A stretch of 64,000 bases of DNA, from the NCBI GenBank assembly GCA_902464595.1, contig CABQJX010000001.1:1-64000 (forward strand). Reading direction: 5' to 3'. Position 1 is the first letter of the stretch, and every line of letters begins with the position of its first letter. Positions 33,046 through 41,584 of this stretch are shown piece by piece. This DNA is from an uncultured Lachnoclostridium sp. Lineage in GTDB: Bacteria > Bacillota > Clostridia > Lachnospirales > Lachnospiraceae. Below the pieces are notes generated by a model, which was not told the DNA's origin, did not search any database, and saw only the letters and a list, made by a program, of their open reading frames with translations. The translations under genes were made by a program, and so were the position numbers.

Positions 33046-33975
33046 ATGATAACAGTGATCGGAGTGCGTTTCCGCACCGCGGGGAAAATATACTATTTTG
33101 ATCCGGCGGGCCGCAGGATCCATACCGGCGACCACGTCATTGTGGAGACTGCCCGGGGAATTGAATACGGCCATGTGGTTCTGGGAAACAGGGATGTGGA
33201 GGAGAGCAAGGTAGTGCTGCCCTTAAAGGCAGTGATCCGTATGGCGACTCCGGAGGATGAGGCCGCCGAGGCAAAAAATAAGGAAAAAGAGCGGGAAGCA
33301 TTTAAAATCTGTCAGGAAAAGATTAAAAAGCATCATCTGGAAATGAAGCTGATCGATGCAGAATACACCTTTGACAATAATAAGGTGCTGTTTTACTTTA
33401 CTGCTGACGGGCGTATTGATTTCAGGGAACTGGTAAAGGATCTGGCCAGCGTTTTCAAGACCAGGATTGAGCTGCGCCAGGTTGGGGTCAGGGATGAGAC
33501 AAAGATCATGGGCGGGATCGGTATCTGCGGCAGACCCTTATGCTGCCATTCCTATCTATCAGAATTTGTCCCTGTGTCTATTAAGATGGCAAAGGAGCAG
33601 AATCTTTCCTTAAATCCCACCAAGATCTCAGGCGTCTGCGGCAGGCTTATGTGCTGCCTCAAAAATGAGGAGGAGACCTATGAGGTGCTCAACAGCAAGC
33701 TGCCCAATGTAGGAGACTATGTGACCACGGACGACGGCCTGAAGGGGGAGGTGCACAGCGTCAATGTACTCCGCCAGCAAGTGAAGGTGGTGGTGACTGT
33801 GGACCGGGATGAGAAGGAGATCCGGGAGTATAAGGTCGAGCAGTTAAAGTTCAAGCCCAGGAAGAAAAAAGGAAAAGGCGGAGACAAGCGGGGCGGCGAT
33901 CACTCCGAGGCGGAGTTAAAGCAGTTAGAGGCATTAGAGAAGAAAGAGGGAAAATCAAAGCTCAATGACAACTGA
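33046..33975 (+). CDS. ricT: PSP1/RicT-family protein
   Basis: 309 residues with the PSP1 core, including the paired cysteine motifs CGRPLCCHSYL (about 163-173) and CGRLMCCLKNEE (about 197-208) that bind Fe-S clusters in the RicAFT (YaaT) complex of Bacillus. That complex affects RNase Y-dependent mRNA processing and Spo0A phosphorylation. A lysine-rich tail ends the protein. It is 12 bases after holB and overlaps the methyltransferase gene by 11 bases. Confidence 0.9.
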   Translation: MITVIGVRFRTAGKIYYFDPAGRRIHTGDHVIVETARGIEYGHVVLGNRDVEESKVVLPLKAVIRMATPEDEAAEAKNKEKEREAFKICQEKIKKHHLEMKLIDAEYTFDNNKVLFYFTADGRIDFRELVKDLASVFKTRIELRQVGVRDETKIMGGIGICGRPLCCHSYLSEFVPVSIKMAKEQNLSLNPTKISGVCGRLMCCLKNEEETYEVLNSKLPNVGDYVTTDDGLKGEVHSVNVLRQQVKVVVTVDRDEKEIREYKVEQLKFKPRKKKGKGGDKRGGDHSEAELKQLEALEKKEGKSKLNDN

Positions 33976-34735
33976 TACACATACATGGCGGCAGGAGGGA
34001 AATGTGCTCCTGAGGGACGATGAGCGCCTGGATGACCTGCAGAGGAATCACTATGGCATTATCCAGAGAAAGGGCGTGTTCTGCTTTGGCATGGACGCCG
34101 TCCTTCTGTCCGGCTTTGCGGCAGTGAAAAAAGGGGAGCGTGTTCTGGATCTGGGAACAGGAACGGGCATCATTCCCATTCTTCTCACTGCAAAGACGGA
34201 GGGGGAGCATTTCACAGGTCTGGAGATCCAGGAGGAGTCAGCGGACATGGCCCGCCGCAGTGTCCGTTACAACCATTTAGAGGAAAAGGTGGATATTGTT
34301 ACAGGGGACATCAAGGAGGCTGGCACGCTGTTTGCACGGGCCTCTTTTGATGTAGTCACTTCCAATCCGCCCTATATGAATGAAGCTCATGGCCTAAAGA
34401 ACCCGGGGGATGCCAAGGCCATTGCCCGCCACGAGGTGCTCTGCACTCTGGAGGATGTGGTACGGGAGGGGGCTGGGCTTTTAAAGCCGGGAGGAAGATT
34501 TTATATGGTTCATAGGCCGAGACGGCTTATTGAGATCATTACCACGATGAAGGCATATAAGCTGGAGCCAAAGCGCATGAAGTTTGTCCATCCTTACCGG
34601 GATCGGGAGGCCAACATGGTGCTCATTGAGGCGGTTCGGGGCGGCGGATCCCTTTTAAAGGCAGAGCCGCCGGTGATCGTCTTTGACAGTCCGGGAGTTT
34701 ATTCCGAGGAAATACGCACCACATACGGATATTAG
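33965..34735 (+). CDS. trmN6: tRNA1(Val) (adenine37-N6)-methyltransferase-like
   Basis: 256 residues with a Rossmann methyltransferase fold: SAM motif I VLDLGTGTGIIPILL (about 60-74), acidic residue in LEIQEESADMARRS, and the catalytic NPPY in DVVTSNPPYMNE characteristic of N6-adenine methylation. The N-terminal GMDAVLLSGFA stretch is typical of the TrmN6/YfiC group. Located as expected between ricT and rsmI. Confidence 0.88.
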   Translation: MTTDTHTWRQEGNVLLRDDERLDDLQRNHYGIIQRKGVFCFGMDAVLLSGFAAVKKGERVLDLGTGTGIIPILLTAKTEGEHFTGLEIQEESADMARRSVRYNHLEEKVDIVTGDIKEAGTLFARASFDVVTSNPPYMNEAHGLKNPGDAKAIARHEVLCTLEDVVREGAGLLKPGGRFYMVHRPRRLIEIITTMKAYKLEPKRMKFVHPYRDREANMVLIEAVRGGGSLLKAEPPVIVFDSPGVYSEEIRTTYGY

Positions 34736-34796
34736 GGGACGGCAGAACCGTATAAAACACAGGAAAACAAAAGATGGAAAGAGAGGGGAGAGGTAG

Positions 34797-35654
34797 ATGG
34801 CAGGAATATTATATCTCTGTGCAACGCCTATCGGAAACCTGGAGGATATTACCTTCCGGGTACTCCGCACATTAAAGGAAGTGGATTTGATCGCGGCAGA
34901 GGATACCCGCCACAGCATCAAGCTTCTGAACCATTTTGACATTAAAACGCCTATGACCAGCTACCATGAGTACAATAAGGTAGAGAAAGCCAGATACCTG
35001 GTGGGAAAGCTGGAGGAAGGGGTCAATATTGCCCTGATCACCGATGCAGGCACTCCAGCCATATCAGATCCGGGAGAGGAACTGGTGCGCCAGTGCTGTG
35101 AGGCGGGGATAACGGTAACCTCCCTTCCGGGGCCGGCGGCCTGTATCACAGCACTTACTATATCCGGGTTATCCACAAGACGTTTCTGCTTTGAGGCATT
35201 TCTCCCTACAGAAAAGGGGGATAAAAGGGAGCGGGCCAGAATCCTTGAGGAATTAAAGGAGGAGACCCGCACCATTATCATTTATGAGGCTCCCCATCAT
35301 CTGGTGCGGACTTTAGAGGATCTTTATGACGCTCTGGGAAACCGGCGTATCTCCATCTGCCGGGAGCTGACGAAAAAGTATGAGACAGCCTTCCGCACCA
35401 CCATAGGGGAGGCCCTGGCCCAGTATGAGACAGAGGAACCGAAGGGAGAGTGCGTCCTGGTCATTGAAGGAAAGTCGGTGGAGGAACTGCGAAGGGAGCA
35501 GATCCGTGCCTGGGAGGAGATGACCGTTCAGGAGCATTTGCAATACTATCTGGATCAGGGTCAGGATAAGAAGGAGGCCATGAAATCTGTGGCAAAGGAT
35601 CGGGGGATCCCTAAGAGGGAGGTTTATCAGGAGCTGCTGGAGGAGAAGGTTTAA
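34797..35654 (+). CDS. rsmI: 16S rRNA (cytidine1402-2'-O)-methyltransferase
   Basis: 285 residues of the tetrapyrrole-methylase fold. Recognisable family segments are LCATPIGNLEDITFRVLRTL (7-26), AAEDTRHSIKLLNHF, LITDAGTPAISDPGEELV and SLPGPAACITALTISGL. The enzyme 2'-O-methylates C1402 in the ribosomal decoding centre. AGGGGAGAGG precedes the start. Its TAA overlaps the stop codon of the convergent LysR gene in the palindrome TTAA. Confidence 0.95.
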   Translation: MAGILYLCATPIGNLEDITFRVLRTLKEVDLIAAEDTRHSIKLLNHFDIKTPMTSYHEYNKVEKARYLVGKLEEGVNIALITDAGTPAISDPGEELVRQCCEAGITVTSLPGPAACITALTISGLSTRRFCFEAFLPTEKGDKRERARILEELKEETRTIIIYEAPHHLVRTLEDLYDALGNRRISICRELTKKYETAFRTTIGEALAQYETEEPKGECVLVIEGKSVEELRREQIRAWEEMTVQEHLQYYLDQGQDKKEAMKSVAKDRGIPKREVYQELLEEKV

Positions 35655-36580
35655 GATTCCAGCTCCGTATTGTAATAGTAAGGCCGGTTTTGAAATTCCT
35701 CAGTGAGCATCTGGATCAGCTGCTTTTTTTGAGATGAGATCCGGATTCCTTTGGGGCAGATAAAGAGTTTGTGGATTTTGGGATGAAAATCCAGAGGAAT
35801 CTGTGCGATGTCATCAGGTGCATGGCTATAAGGGCAAAAGCTGTACTGGTTATTTACTCTGAGAAAAGGTATACTTAGTTCCAGCGCATTGTTGGAGGAG
35901 TAGTTGGCAGCTGGCAGCCCGATGGCTGGTAATAAGCTGCCCAGTATTCGGTTTTTGATCATAGGGATGCTGGACAGGGAGAGAACCAGACGGCCAAGCA
36001 GGGAATAATCCCGATCCGATAAGCAACCTTGCTCCAGATGGAGGAGCGGATAGATGGGATTGCTTTTTGCGATCCACAGCATCAATTCATACTCCCTGAT
36101 GATGGAATAGTTTACCCCAGGAAAGTCCTGCTCTGGCAGGGAACTATAAGAGGTTACAAATCCAAAATCCAGATTTCCGTTTAGGACGGATTTATAGATG
36201 GAATCAGATTTTAAGACCGCGGGTTTCAGGGTGATCTGAGGGAAAAGAGTGCTGTAATGCTGCATCACCCGGCCGAAGGCAGCGGCATCGCTGGACAGAA
36301 GGCCTATATGAAAGGCTGTGCAATGAGAATCATATAACTGGTGATACAGGTCATCCCTCAGGTTTAATATTTTTTTGCAGGTATCTACATATAATTGCCC
36401 TGCTTCTGTAATCGACAGTATATTGTTGGTTCGGTAAAATAGCTTCTGGTTCAATTCTTTTTCCAGCCGTGATAAGTAGATGCTTAGGGTAGGCTGAGAG
36501 ATGTGAAGATTTTGAGCCGCTTTTGATATATTCTTTTCTTTTGCAATTTCTACAATATATTCTAATTGATGAAGATCCAT
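35651..36580 (-). CDS. LysR-family regulator, divergent from the sugar-acid operon
   Basis: 309 residues on the minus strand with the N-terminal LysR helix-turn-helix (MDLHQLEYIVEIAKEKNISKAAQNLHISQPTLSIYLSRLE, split over residues 1-40) and an effector-binding domain. GGGAG lies upstream of its start. It is transcribed away from a mannonate-dehydratase-like gene and an SLC13-type transporter, with two inverted repeats in the shared intergenic region, so it most likely activates that operon. Its 3' end runs into rsmI, sharing 4 bases of stop codons, with no room for a dedicated terminator. Confidence 0.92.
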   Translation of the reverse strand: MDLHQLEYIVEIAKEKNISKAAQNLHISQPTLSIYLSRLEKELNQKLFYRTNNILSITEAGQLYVDTCKKILNLRDDLYHQLYDSHCTAFHIGLLSSDAAAFGRVMQHYSTLFPQITLKPAVLKSDSIYKSVLNGNLDFGFVTSYSSLPEQDFPGVNYSIIREYELMLWIAKSNPIYPLLHLEQGCLSDRDYSLLGRLVLSLSSIPMIKNRILGSLLPAIGLPAANYSSNNALELSIPFLRVNNQYSFCPYSHAPDDIAQIPLDFHPKIHKLFICPKGIRISSQKKQLIQMLTEEFQNRPYYYNTELES

Positions 36581-36611
36581 TTTTTTCTCCCTATCTATTC
36601 GTTCGATTTCA

Positions 36612-36626
36612 TTGATTTTACATCAA
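36612..36626. promoter_or_regulatory. LysR-type operator 1 in the divergent promoter region
   Basis: TTGAT-TTTAC-ATCAA is a perfect 15-bp T-N11-A inverted repeat; it extends to TTC…GAA on both sides with one mismatch (36608-36630). It lies 31 bases upstream of the LysR start, a usual autoregulatory place. Confidence 0.6.
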
Positions 36627-36657
36627 CGAAACTATAAAAAATAAACAGAAATTATAC

Positions 36658-36674
36658 TATAGCTTTAAGCTATA
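36658..36674. promoter_or_regulatory. LysR-type operator 2 overlapping divergent -10 elements
   Basis: TATAGCTTTAAGCTATA is a perfect 17-bp palindrome. Its right end overlaps TATAAT (36671-36676), a good -10 for the plus-strand operon without a matching -35, and its left end abuts ATTATA (36651-36656), a TATAAT -10 on the minus strand. This is the layout of a LysR-activated and autoregulated divergent promoter. Confidence 0.6.
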
Positions 36675-36760
36675 ATTGTATTTATAAATGAAAGTGTACA
36701 TTTTATCAAGGGTTTTTTATAATAAATTTAGACTAAAACCACAAAAATGGAGGGGAACCT

Positions 36761-37792
36761 ATGATAAAGGTACAAGCAAATTGTTCCAGCAAAATGACAG
36801 AGGAACAGATGCAGTCGGTTCAGGGAATGGGAATCGAATATTTAGCGGTGAATTTTCTTTTAGAGGATGCCAATGATGAAGGGATATGTAGGTTTCAGGA
36901 AAAGGCAGCCAGATATGGGTTGACCATAGCAGATGCTGGCTGCCCCAATCTTCAAAAATGCCCTCAGATTCATTTGGGAAAGGAAGACCGCGATTTATGG
37001 ATTGACCGATATAATGAATTTACTATGGCGTTAGGCAGGGCAGGGATTCCCGTGAATTACATAGCTTGGCAGCCTAATGGAATTTTTAGAACCCGCATTG
37101 GGCAGGGGAATTACAACCGAGGACAAAATTCTTTTATCTGCGATATGGAGGAAATCATGTCCCGTCCTATTTCCAATGACCGGGAATATGGAGAGAAAGA
37201 GATTTGGGATCACTTTGCCTATTTTATGGATAAGGCTCTTCCTATATGTGAAAAGGCAAATGTAAAGCTGGCCCTTCATCCTAATGATCCTCCGGTTCCA
37301 GCTTTGGGAGGCGTCCACAGTCTGATCTGGAATACAGAATGTTATAAGAAAGCTTTTGAACTGGTGGGAAACAGTCCGTATTTGACCATGAAGATGTGTG
37401 TGGGCTGCTGGCTGGAGTCCTCAGATTTTGGGGATTTGATGGAAGATATTCGATATTTCTGTGGGCAGGATAAAATATCGGTTGTCCATTTTAGAAATGT
37501 AAGCTCCACGATGCCTTATTTTGAGGAAACGTTATTAGAGGACGGATATGGAGATATGTATGCGATTATGGAGCAGCTGGTACGGTGTGGATATGACGGA
37601 CAGCTGAATATCGATCACCCGTTTTTCGAGTCAGATCAGAAAACTATGTCGGACACATCGGCCGCTTATTTTATGGGATATATGAAATCAATGCTTCACT
37701 GCGTGGAGAGAAATGTGAACCGGGAAATAAGTCAGGAGTTTAGAAACCAGCAGTATGAAAAATGTCCAAGGCAAGGGGGAAAAAGAGCATGA
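36761..37792 (+). CDS. Mannonate dehydratase (UxuA)-like TIM-barrel protein
   Basis: 343 residues resembling D-mannonate dehydratase. The metal-site motif ALHPNDPPVPALGG (about 172-185; HPDDPP in UxuA), a conserved Cys/Gly segment MKMCVGCWLES, the HFRNV motif and a C-terminal DHPFF His/Asp pair are seen. The match is partial: the usual Asp of HPDD is Asn here, so it may act on another sugar acid or be a related isomerase/dehydratase. GGAGGGG precedes the ATG. It is coupled (ATGA) to an SLC13-type transporter, suggesting import and dehydration of an organic or sugar acid. Confidence 0.75.
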   Translation: MIKVQANCSSKMTEEQMQSVQGMGIEYLAVNFLLEDANDEGICRFQEKAARYGLTIADAGCPNLQKCPQIHLGKEDRDLWIDRYNEFTMALGRAGIPVNYIAWQPNGIFRTRIGQGNYNRGQNSFICDMEEIMSRPISNDREYGEKEIWDHFAYFMDKALPICEKANVKLALHPNDPPVPALGGVHSLIWNTECYKKAFELVGNSPYLTMKMCVGCWLESSDFGDLMEDIRYFCGQDKISVVHFRNVSSTMPYFEETLLEDGYGDMYAIMEQLVRCGYDGQLNIDHPFFESDQKTMSDTSAAYFMGYMKSMLHCVERNVNREISQEFRNQQYEKCPRQGGKRA

Positions 37793-39051
37793 ATATTCAA
37801 TTAATTATCACATTAGCCGTTATGGCATTAATGATTGCCGGATTTTTAAGCGGGAAGTTCAAACTGGGCTTGGTGGCAATGACTGCTTCCACGGCACTAT
37901 GTCTTACAGGAGTGCTTACTTTTAATGAAGCCTACATTTCATTTTCTGATAAGAATGTGGTGATGATTGCCGGAATGTTTATTTTAAGCGGAGCGCTCAG
38001 CAAGACAAGTTTGGTTCCGAGAATGAAGGAAATGATGACCCAACATTCCGGAAAGGGGCAGCTGATCGTGTTTGCCTATATGCTGGCTTCTGTTGTTATG
38101 ATCCAGTTCAGTATGCCTACAGCTTTAATTAGTATGTTTTTGCCATTTATGGCAGCTTTTGATGAAAATGGAAAAGTACAGCCTTCCCATCTTCTGTTTC
38201 CGGGAGCCGTTTTAGCGCACTGTGTTCAGGGACTTTTGCCGGGAGCTTACTTTGTGATGATCAATGGGCTGTTAGAGGCGAATGGAGCGCCGGAGCTGTT
38301 GGGGCCGTTGGATTACAGCAAGGTAATCCTGATTCCTGCGATTTTAGCTTTTGCTTATATCGTACTGATCGGCTGGAAACATCTTCCTGCCCATACGATG
38401 GCGAGTATGGAATTAAAGGGAGGAGAGAAGAAAGCGGTTCTCACAGATGTTCAGGAAAAGATTGTATATCTGGTATTTGGACTTAACTTTGCAGGTATCC
38501 TGTTTCAGTCCTATCTTCCATTTCCGATGCATATTCTTCCGATCATAGCAGTGATCTTTTTGACTTATTTAAAGATTTTGGATCTGAATGATATTAAGAA
38601 CTTTATCAATTTGGATACGATCTTTATGCTGGCTGGTGTGATCCCTCTTGGAACCGCTATGCAAAAGACAGGAGCAGGAGCGGTGGTATCTGATTGCATT
38701 ATGGGACTTTTGGGAGGAAATCCCTCCCCTATGGTTATGCTTTTCGCATTCTACGGCGCAGGAGCTCTGCTTACCCAATTCATGAGCAACACAGCGACTC
38801 AGCAGGTGTTTGTTCCTTTGGCAATTGTGACAGCTATAGCTCAAGGATTGGATCCAAGGCCGTTCACTATGGCGATTTTTGCAGGCTGTACTGCGGCGAT
38901 GCTTACCCCGACCGGTTCTCCGTCCATTGCTATTGCATTTGGAGCAGGCCAGTATAAAATTAAGGATATTTTAAAGGTCTTCCTTCCTCTTTGGTTTTTG
39001 TATGGCATTGCTGTGTGTCTCTCAGCAAATTTCTTCTTCCCCATGGTGTAA
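37789..39051 (+). CDS. SLC13/DASS-type anion transporter
   Basis: A 420-residue integral membrane protein with about eleven hydrophobic helices. Family-typical stretches include FSDKNVVMIAGMFILSGAL (first half) and the second-half repeat NLDTIFMLAGVIPLGTAMQKTGA. It also has the signature QFMSNTATQQVFVPLAI and LTPTGSPSIAIAFGAGQYKIKD near the end. Such carriers move di- or tricarboxylates, sulfate or sugar acids with sodium or protons. ATG 37789 overlaps the preceding stop codon; an in-frame ATG at 37762 lies inside that gene and lacks a site. Confidence 0.88.
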   Translation: MNIQLIITLAVMALMIAGFLSGKFKLGLVAMTASTALCLTGVLTFNEAYISFSDKNVVMIAGMFILSGALSKTSLVPRMKEMMTQHSGKGQLIVFAYMLASVVMIQFSMPTALISMFLPFMAAFDENGKVQPSHLLFPGAVLAHCVQGLLPGAYFVMINGLLEANGAPELLGPLDYSKVILIPAILAFAYIVLIGWKHLPAHTMASMELKGGEKKAVLTDVQEKIVYLVFGLNFAGILFQSYLPFPMHILPIIAVIFLTYLKILDLNDIKNFINLDTIFMLAGVIPLGTAMQKTGAGAVVSDCIMGLLGGNPSPMVMLFAFYGAGALLTQFMSNTATQQVFVPLAIVTAIAQGLDPRPFTMAIFAGCTAAMLTPTGSPSIAIAFGAGQYKIKDILKVFLPLWFLYGIAVCLSANFFFPMV

Positions 39052-39097
39052 GGGCTATTTTCGATATGAACTAGCAAGCTAGATGATATAGGAAGCA

Positions 39098-39150
39098 AAA
39101 TAAACAGTGGTTTCCCTTTGGATTGATCCGGGAGGCCGCTGTTTTTATTT
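39098..39150 (+). terminator. Terminator after the SLC13-type gene
   Basis: AAACAGTGG (39102-39110) pairs with CCGCTGTTT (39136-39144) with one G·T pair, followed by TTATTTATT. The loop of 25 bases contains a smaller possible stem. Confidence 0.75.
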
Positions 39151-39230
39151 ATTCTTAATGTCAATTCCAAAATCCTTACCCCATCTTAAAAAAGTATGTG
39201 TTAGCATAGAGGCGTAAGGAGGAATGAACC

Positions 39231-39425
39231 ATGGAGGGTGTTTTAAAATCAATTTGCAGGATTGAAAAAAAGTTTGACCGTCAGGCAGCGCGTTTTACCA
39301 ACCGCCATCCCCTTCTGGCTTTTGGGGCCATGTTCATTGGGATGCCTATTCTGCTCCTTTTGACAGTCTCAGTCAGCACAGTGATCATTACTATGCCCCT
39401 GGCCTGCCTGTTTGGATGGTGCTGA
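39231..39425 (+). CDS. Small membrane protein of unknown function before kdp
   Basis: 64 residues: a basic amphipathic N-terminus (SICRIEKKFDRQAARFTNRHP) followed by one long hydrophobic region, residues 29-62, that could form one or two membrane helices. AAGGAGG at 39218-39224 supports translation. It precedes the kdp leader in the same orientation, but a probable KdpE-controlled promoter region lies between them, so linkage to potassium uptake is only positional. I recognise no family. Confidence 0.6.
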   Translation: MEGVLKSICRIEKKFDRQAARFTNRHPLLAFGAMFIGMPILLLLTVSVSTVIITMPLACLFGWC

Positions 39426-39436
39426 GATAAGGGGAT

Positions 39437-39455
39437 CTTAATGTAACCTTAATGT
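39437..39455. promoter_or_regulatory. Direct repeat, candidate KdpE box of the kdp operon
   Basis: CTTAATGT occurs at 39437-39444 and again at 39448-39455, an 11-bp period typical of OmpR-family regulators, and a related TTAATTGT follows at 39480-39487. Downstream, an extended -10 TGCTAGAAT (TAGAAT 39496-39501) has no good -35 element, as expected for a promoter needing phosphorylated KdpE. Confidence 0.55.
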
Positions 39456-39525
39456 GGGCTGGAATCTATTAATCCCATTTTAATTGTAATCGTGCTAGAA
39501 TCTTTAGGCAGAGGAGGGAATGATT

Positions 39526-39627
39526 ATGACAGATATAATAATGATCGCAGTATTACTTGGAAGCTTTGGACTGGTAAAACTCTTCGCGGATTTCTGTGAA
39601 GGGCAGGTTGATCCAAAAGAGAGATAA
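39526..39627 (+). CDS. 33-residue membrane microprotein in the kdp leader
   Basis: A very short gene reading MTDIIMIAVLLGSFGLVKLF…GQVDPKER: one hydrophobic helix (residues 4-20) and a charged tail. GAGGAGG at 39511-39517 is 8 bases before the ATG (an ATG at 39520 is too close). kdpF starts 16 bases after its stop. It is distinct from KdpF and probably a second small subunit or a leader peptide; function unknown. Confidence 0.65.
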   Translation: MTDIIMIAVLLGSFGLVKLFADFCEGQVDPKER

Positions 39628-39643
39628 CAGGAGGCGCAAAGAG

Positions 39644-39721
39644 ATGATCGTATTAGGATTCATTATAGCGGCGTTGGGAGCGTATTTAGTGTATGCCCTT
39701 GTAAACCCAGAGAAATTGTAA
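39644..39721 (+). CDS. kdpF: KdpF, small subunit of the K+-transporting ATPase
   Basis: A 25-residue single-helix peptide, MIVLGFIIAALGAYLVYALV then NPEKL, that matches the KdpF pattern (hydrophobic helix ending in a short NPEKF/L-type tail). KdpF stabilises the KdpABC complex in the membrane. AGGAGG at 39629-39634 precedes it and kdpA follows. Confidence 0.85.
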   Translation: MIVLGFIIAALGAYLVYALVNPEKL

Positions 39722-39800
39722 GGGGAGAGCTTGGAGAGACCGCTTTGGCGGATCAATGAAAAGCGCTCCGGTGCGGAATAAAGATCAGGAGGAAAAAAGT

Positions 39801-41558
39801 ATGTTACAGATTGTTCTTACGCTGGCAATCTTCGTGGCTCTCGTTATTCCCGTGGGAACTTATATGTACCACATTGCCACAGACCAGAAAACATTTGCGG
39901 ACGCGGTATTTGATCCCGTTGACCGCTTGCTGTACAGGATATGCGGTATCAAGGGAGAGGGTATGGGATGGAAAAAATATACCTTGTCCCTGTTAATGTC
40001 AAATGCAGTCATGGTATTTGTAGGCTATCTGATCCTCAGGCTTCAGGGTCTGCTTTTTTTGAACCCAAATGCCATTGAGGGCATGGAGGCCAGCCTGAGT
40101 TTTAATACCATCATAAGCTTTATGACTAACACAAATCTGCAGCACTACTCAGGGGAGAGCGGCCTTTCCTATGCAAGCCAGATGTGCGTTATCATCTTCA
40201 TGATGTTCACGTCGGCGGCCAGCGGATATGCCGCATGTATGGCTTTCTGTCGTGGGCTTGCAGGGCAAAAGCTTGGAAATTTCTATAGGGATATGGTTCG
40301 GACTACCACCCGTATCCTTATTCCCGGGGCGTTCCTGGTAGGCATTCTTTTAGTCAGCCAGGGAACGCCTCAGACGCTGGCTGGCAATTTCACAGTGGAA
40401 ACCATAGAAGGAAAATATCAGGATATTGCCGTAGGTCCTGTGGCTGCGCTGGAATCCATCAAACATCTGGGAACCAACGGAGGCGGCTTCTTTGGAGCTA
40501 ATTCCACTACGCCCTTTGAAAATCCAACCGTCATTTCCAATATAGTGGAGATGATCTCCATGATGATCCTTCCGGGGGCATGTGTCGTTACTTTTGGCCG
40601 GATGCTCCATGACAGGAAAAATGAGGGTAAAAACAGCGGAAAAAAAGAGGGTAACAGGAATCCGGAAAAAATTTCAAATACAGCTGGCCCGAAGCCTTTC
40701 ATGGGCCGTCAGGGGGCGGTTGTGTTTGGAGCTATGTCCATTATTTTCCTTATCGGCCTTACCATCTGTTTCCAGGCAGAGAAGGCCGGCAACCCGGTAA
40801 TTAGCGCAATGGGGATCGACCAGTCTATGGGCAGCATGGAAGGAAAGGAAGTACGGTTTGGAATTGGCCAGTCCTCCCTGTTTACCACAGTGACCACATC
40901 TTTTACCACAGGAACCGTCAACAATATGCATGATACCCTGACCCCGTTAGGCGGGATGGTTCCCCTTCTGCACATGATGTTAAACTGTGTGTTTGGCGGC
41001 AAGGGCGTAGGCCTTATGAACATGATAATGTATGTGATCCTGGCTGTCTTTATCTGCGGGCTCATGGTAGGGCGTACACCGGAATACTTAAATAAGAAGA
41101 TCGAGGGAAAAGAGATGAAGCTGGTAGCCATAGTTATTTTGATCCATCCCCTTCTGATCCTGGGATTTTCTGCCCTGGCTGTGTCCAACACGGAAGGCCT
41201 GGCGGGGATCACCAACCCTCAGTTCCACGGCCTGTCCCAGGTACTTTATGAGTACGCTTCCTCTGCGGCTAACAACGGTTCTGGTTTTGAAGGGCTGGCA
41301 GACAACAGTATGTTCTGGAACGTGACCACAGGACTTGCTATGTTCTTTGGCCGTTACATCGCTATTGTAGCTCAGTTAGCCATTGCCGGTTCCATGCTCA
41401 GCAAGAAGCGGGTCAATGAGTCCATAGGAACCCTTCGCACCGACAATGTGACCTTTATGATCGTACTTGTATTTATCGTATATATTTTCTCTGCTTTGAC
41501 CTTCTTCCCGGCATTGGCCCTTGGCCCGGTGGCTGAGCATCTGGCTCTGTGGATGTAG
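39801..41558 (+). CDS. kdpA: K+-transporting ATPase, potassium-binding subunit A
   Basis: 585 residues, about ten membrane helices, related to Trk/Ktr channels with four pore loops. Selectivity-filter regions are visible as TNTNLQHYSGESGLSYASQM, GTNGGGFFGANSTTPFENPT, TTSFTTGTVNNMHDTLTPLGG and YEYASSAANNGSGFEGL, as in KdpA. ATG 39801 follows AGGAGG by 8 bases; an upstream in-frame ATG at 39756 has no ribosome site. It forms the high-affinity K+ pore of KdpFABC. Confidence 0.96.
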   Translation: MLQIVLTLAIFVALVIPVGTYMYHIATDQKTFADAVFDPVDRLLYRICGIKGEGMGWKKYTLSLLMSNAVMVFVGYLILRLQGLLFLNPNAIEGMEASLSFNTIISFMTNTNLQHYSGESGLSYASQMCVIIFMMFTSAASGYAACMAFCRGLAGQKLGNFYRDMVRTTTRILIPGAFLVGILLVSQGTPQTLAGNFTVETIEGKYQDIAVGPVAALESIKHLGTNGGGFFGANSTTPFENPTVISNIVEMISMMILPGACVVTFGRMLHDRKNEGKNSGKKEGNRNPEKISNTAGPKPFMGRQGAVVFGAMSIIFLIGLTICFQAEKAGNPVISAMGIDQSMGSMEGKEVRFGIGQSSLFTTVTTSFTTGTVNNMHDTLTPLGGMVPLLHMMLNCVFGGKGVGLMNMIMYVILAVFICGLMVGRTPEYLNKKIEGKEMKLVAIVILIHPLLILGFSALAVSNTEGLAGITNPQFHGLSQVLYEYASSAANNGSGFEGLADNSMFWNVTTGLAMFFGRYIAIVAQLAIAGSMLSKKRVNESIGTLRTDNVTFMIVLVFIVYIFSALTFFPALALGPVAEHLALWM

Positions 41559-41584
41559 GAAAATGAGCGGAAAGGAGAATCACC

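Noticed and set aside
39426..39525. c-di-AMP (ydaO-type) or other riboswitch before kdp
   Set aside because: The region is too short and lacks the conserved stems; direct repeats and a regulator-type promoter explain it better.
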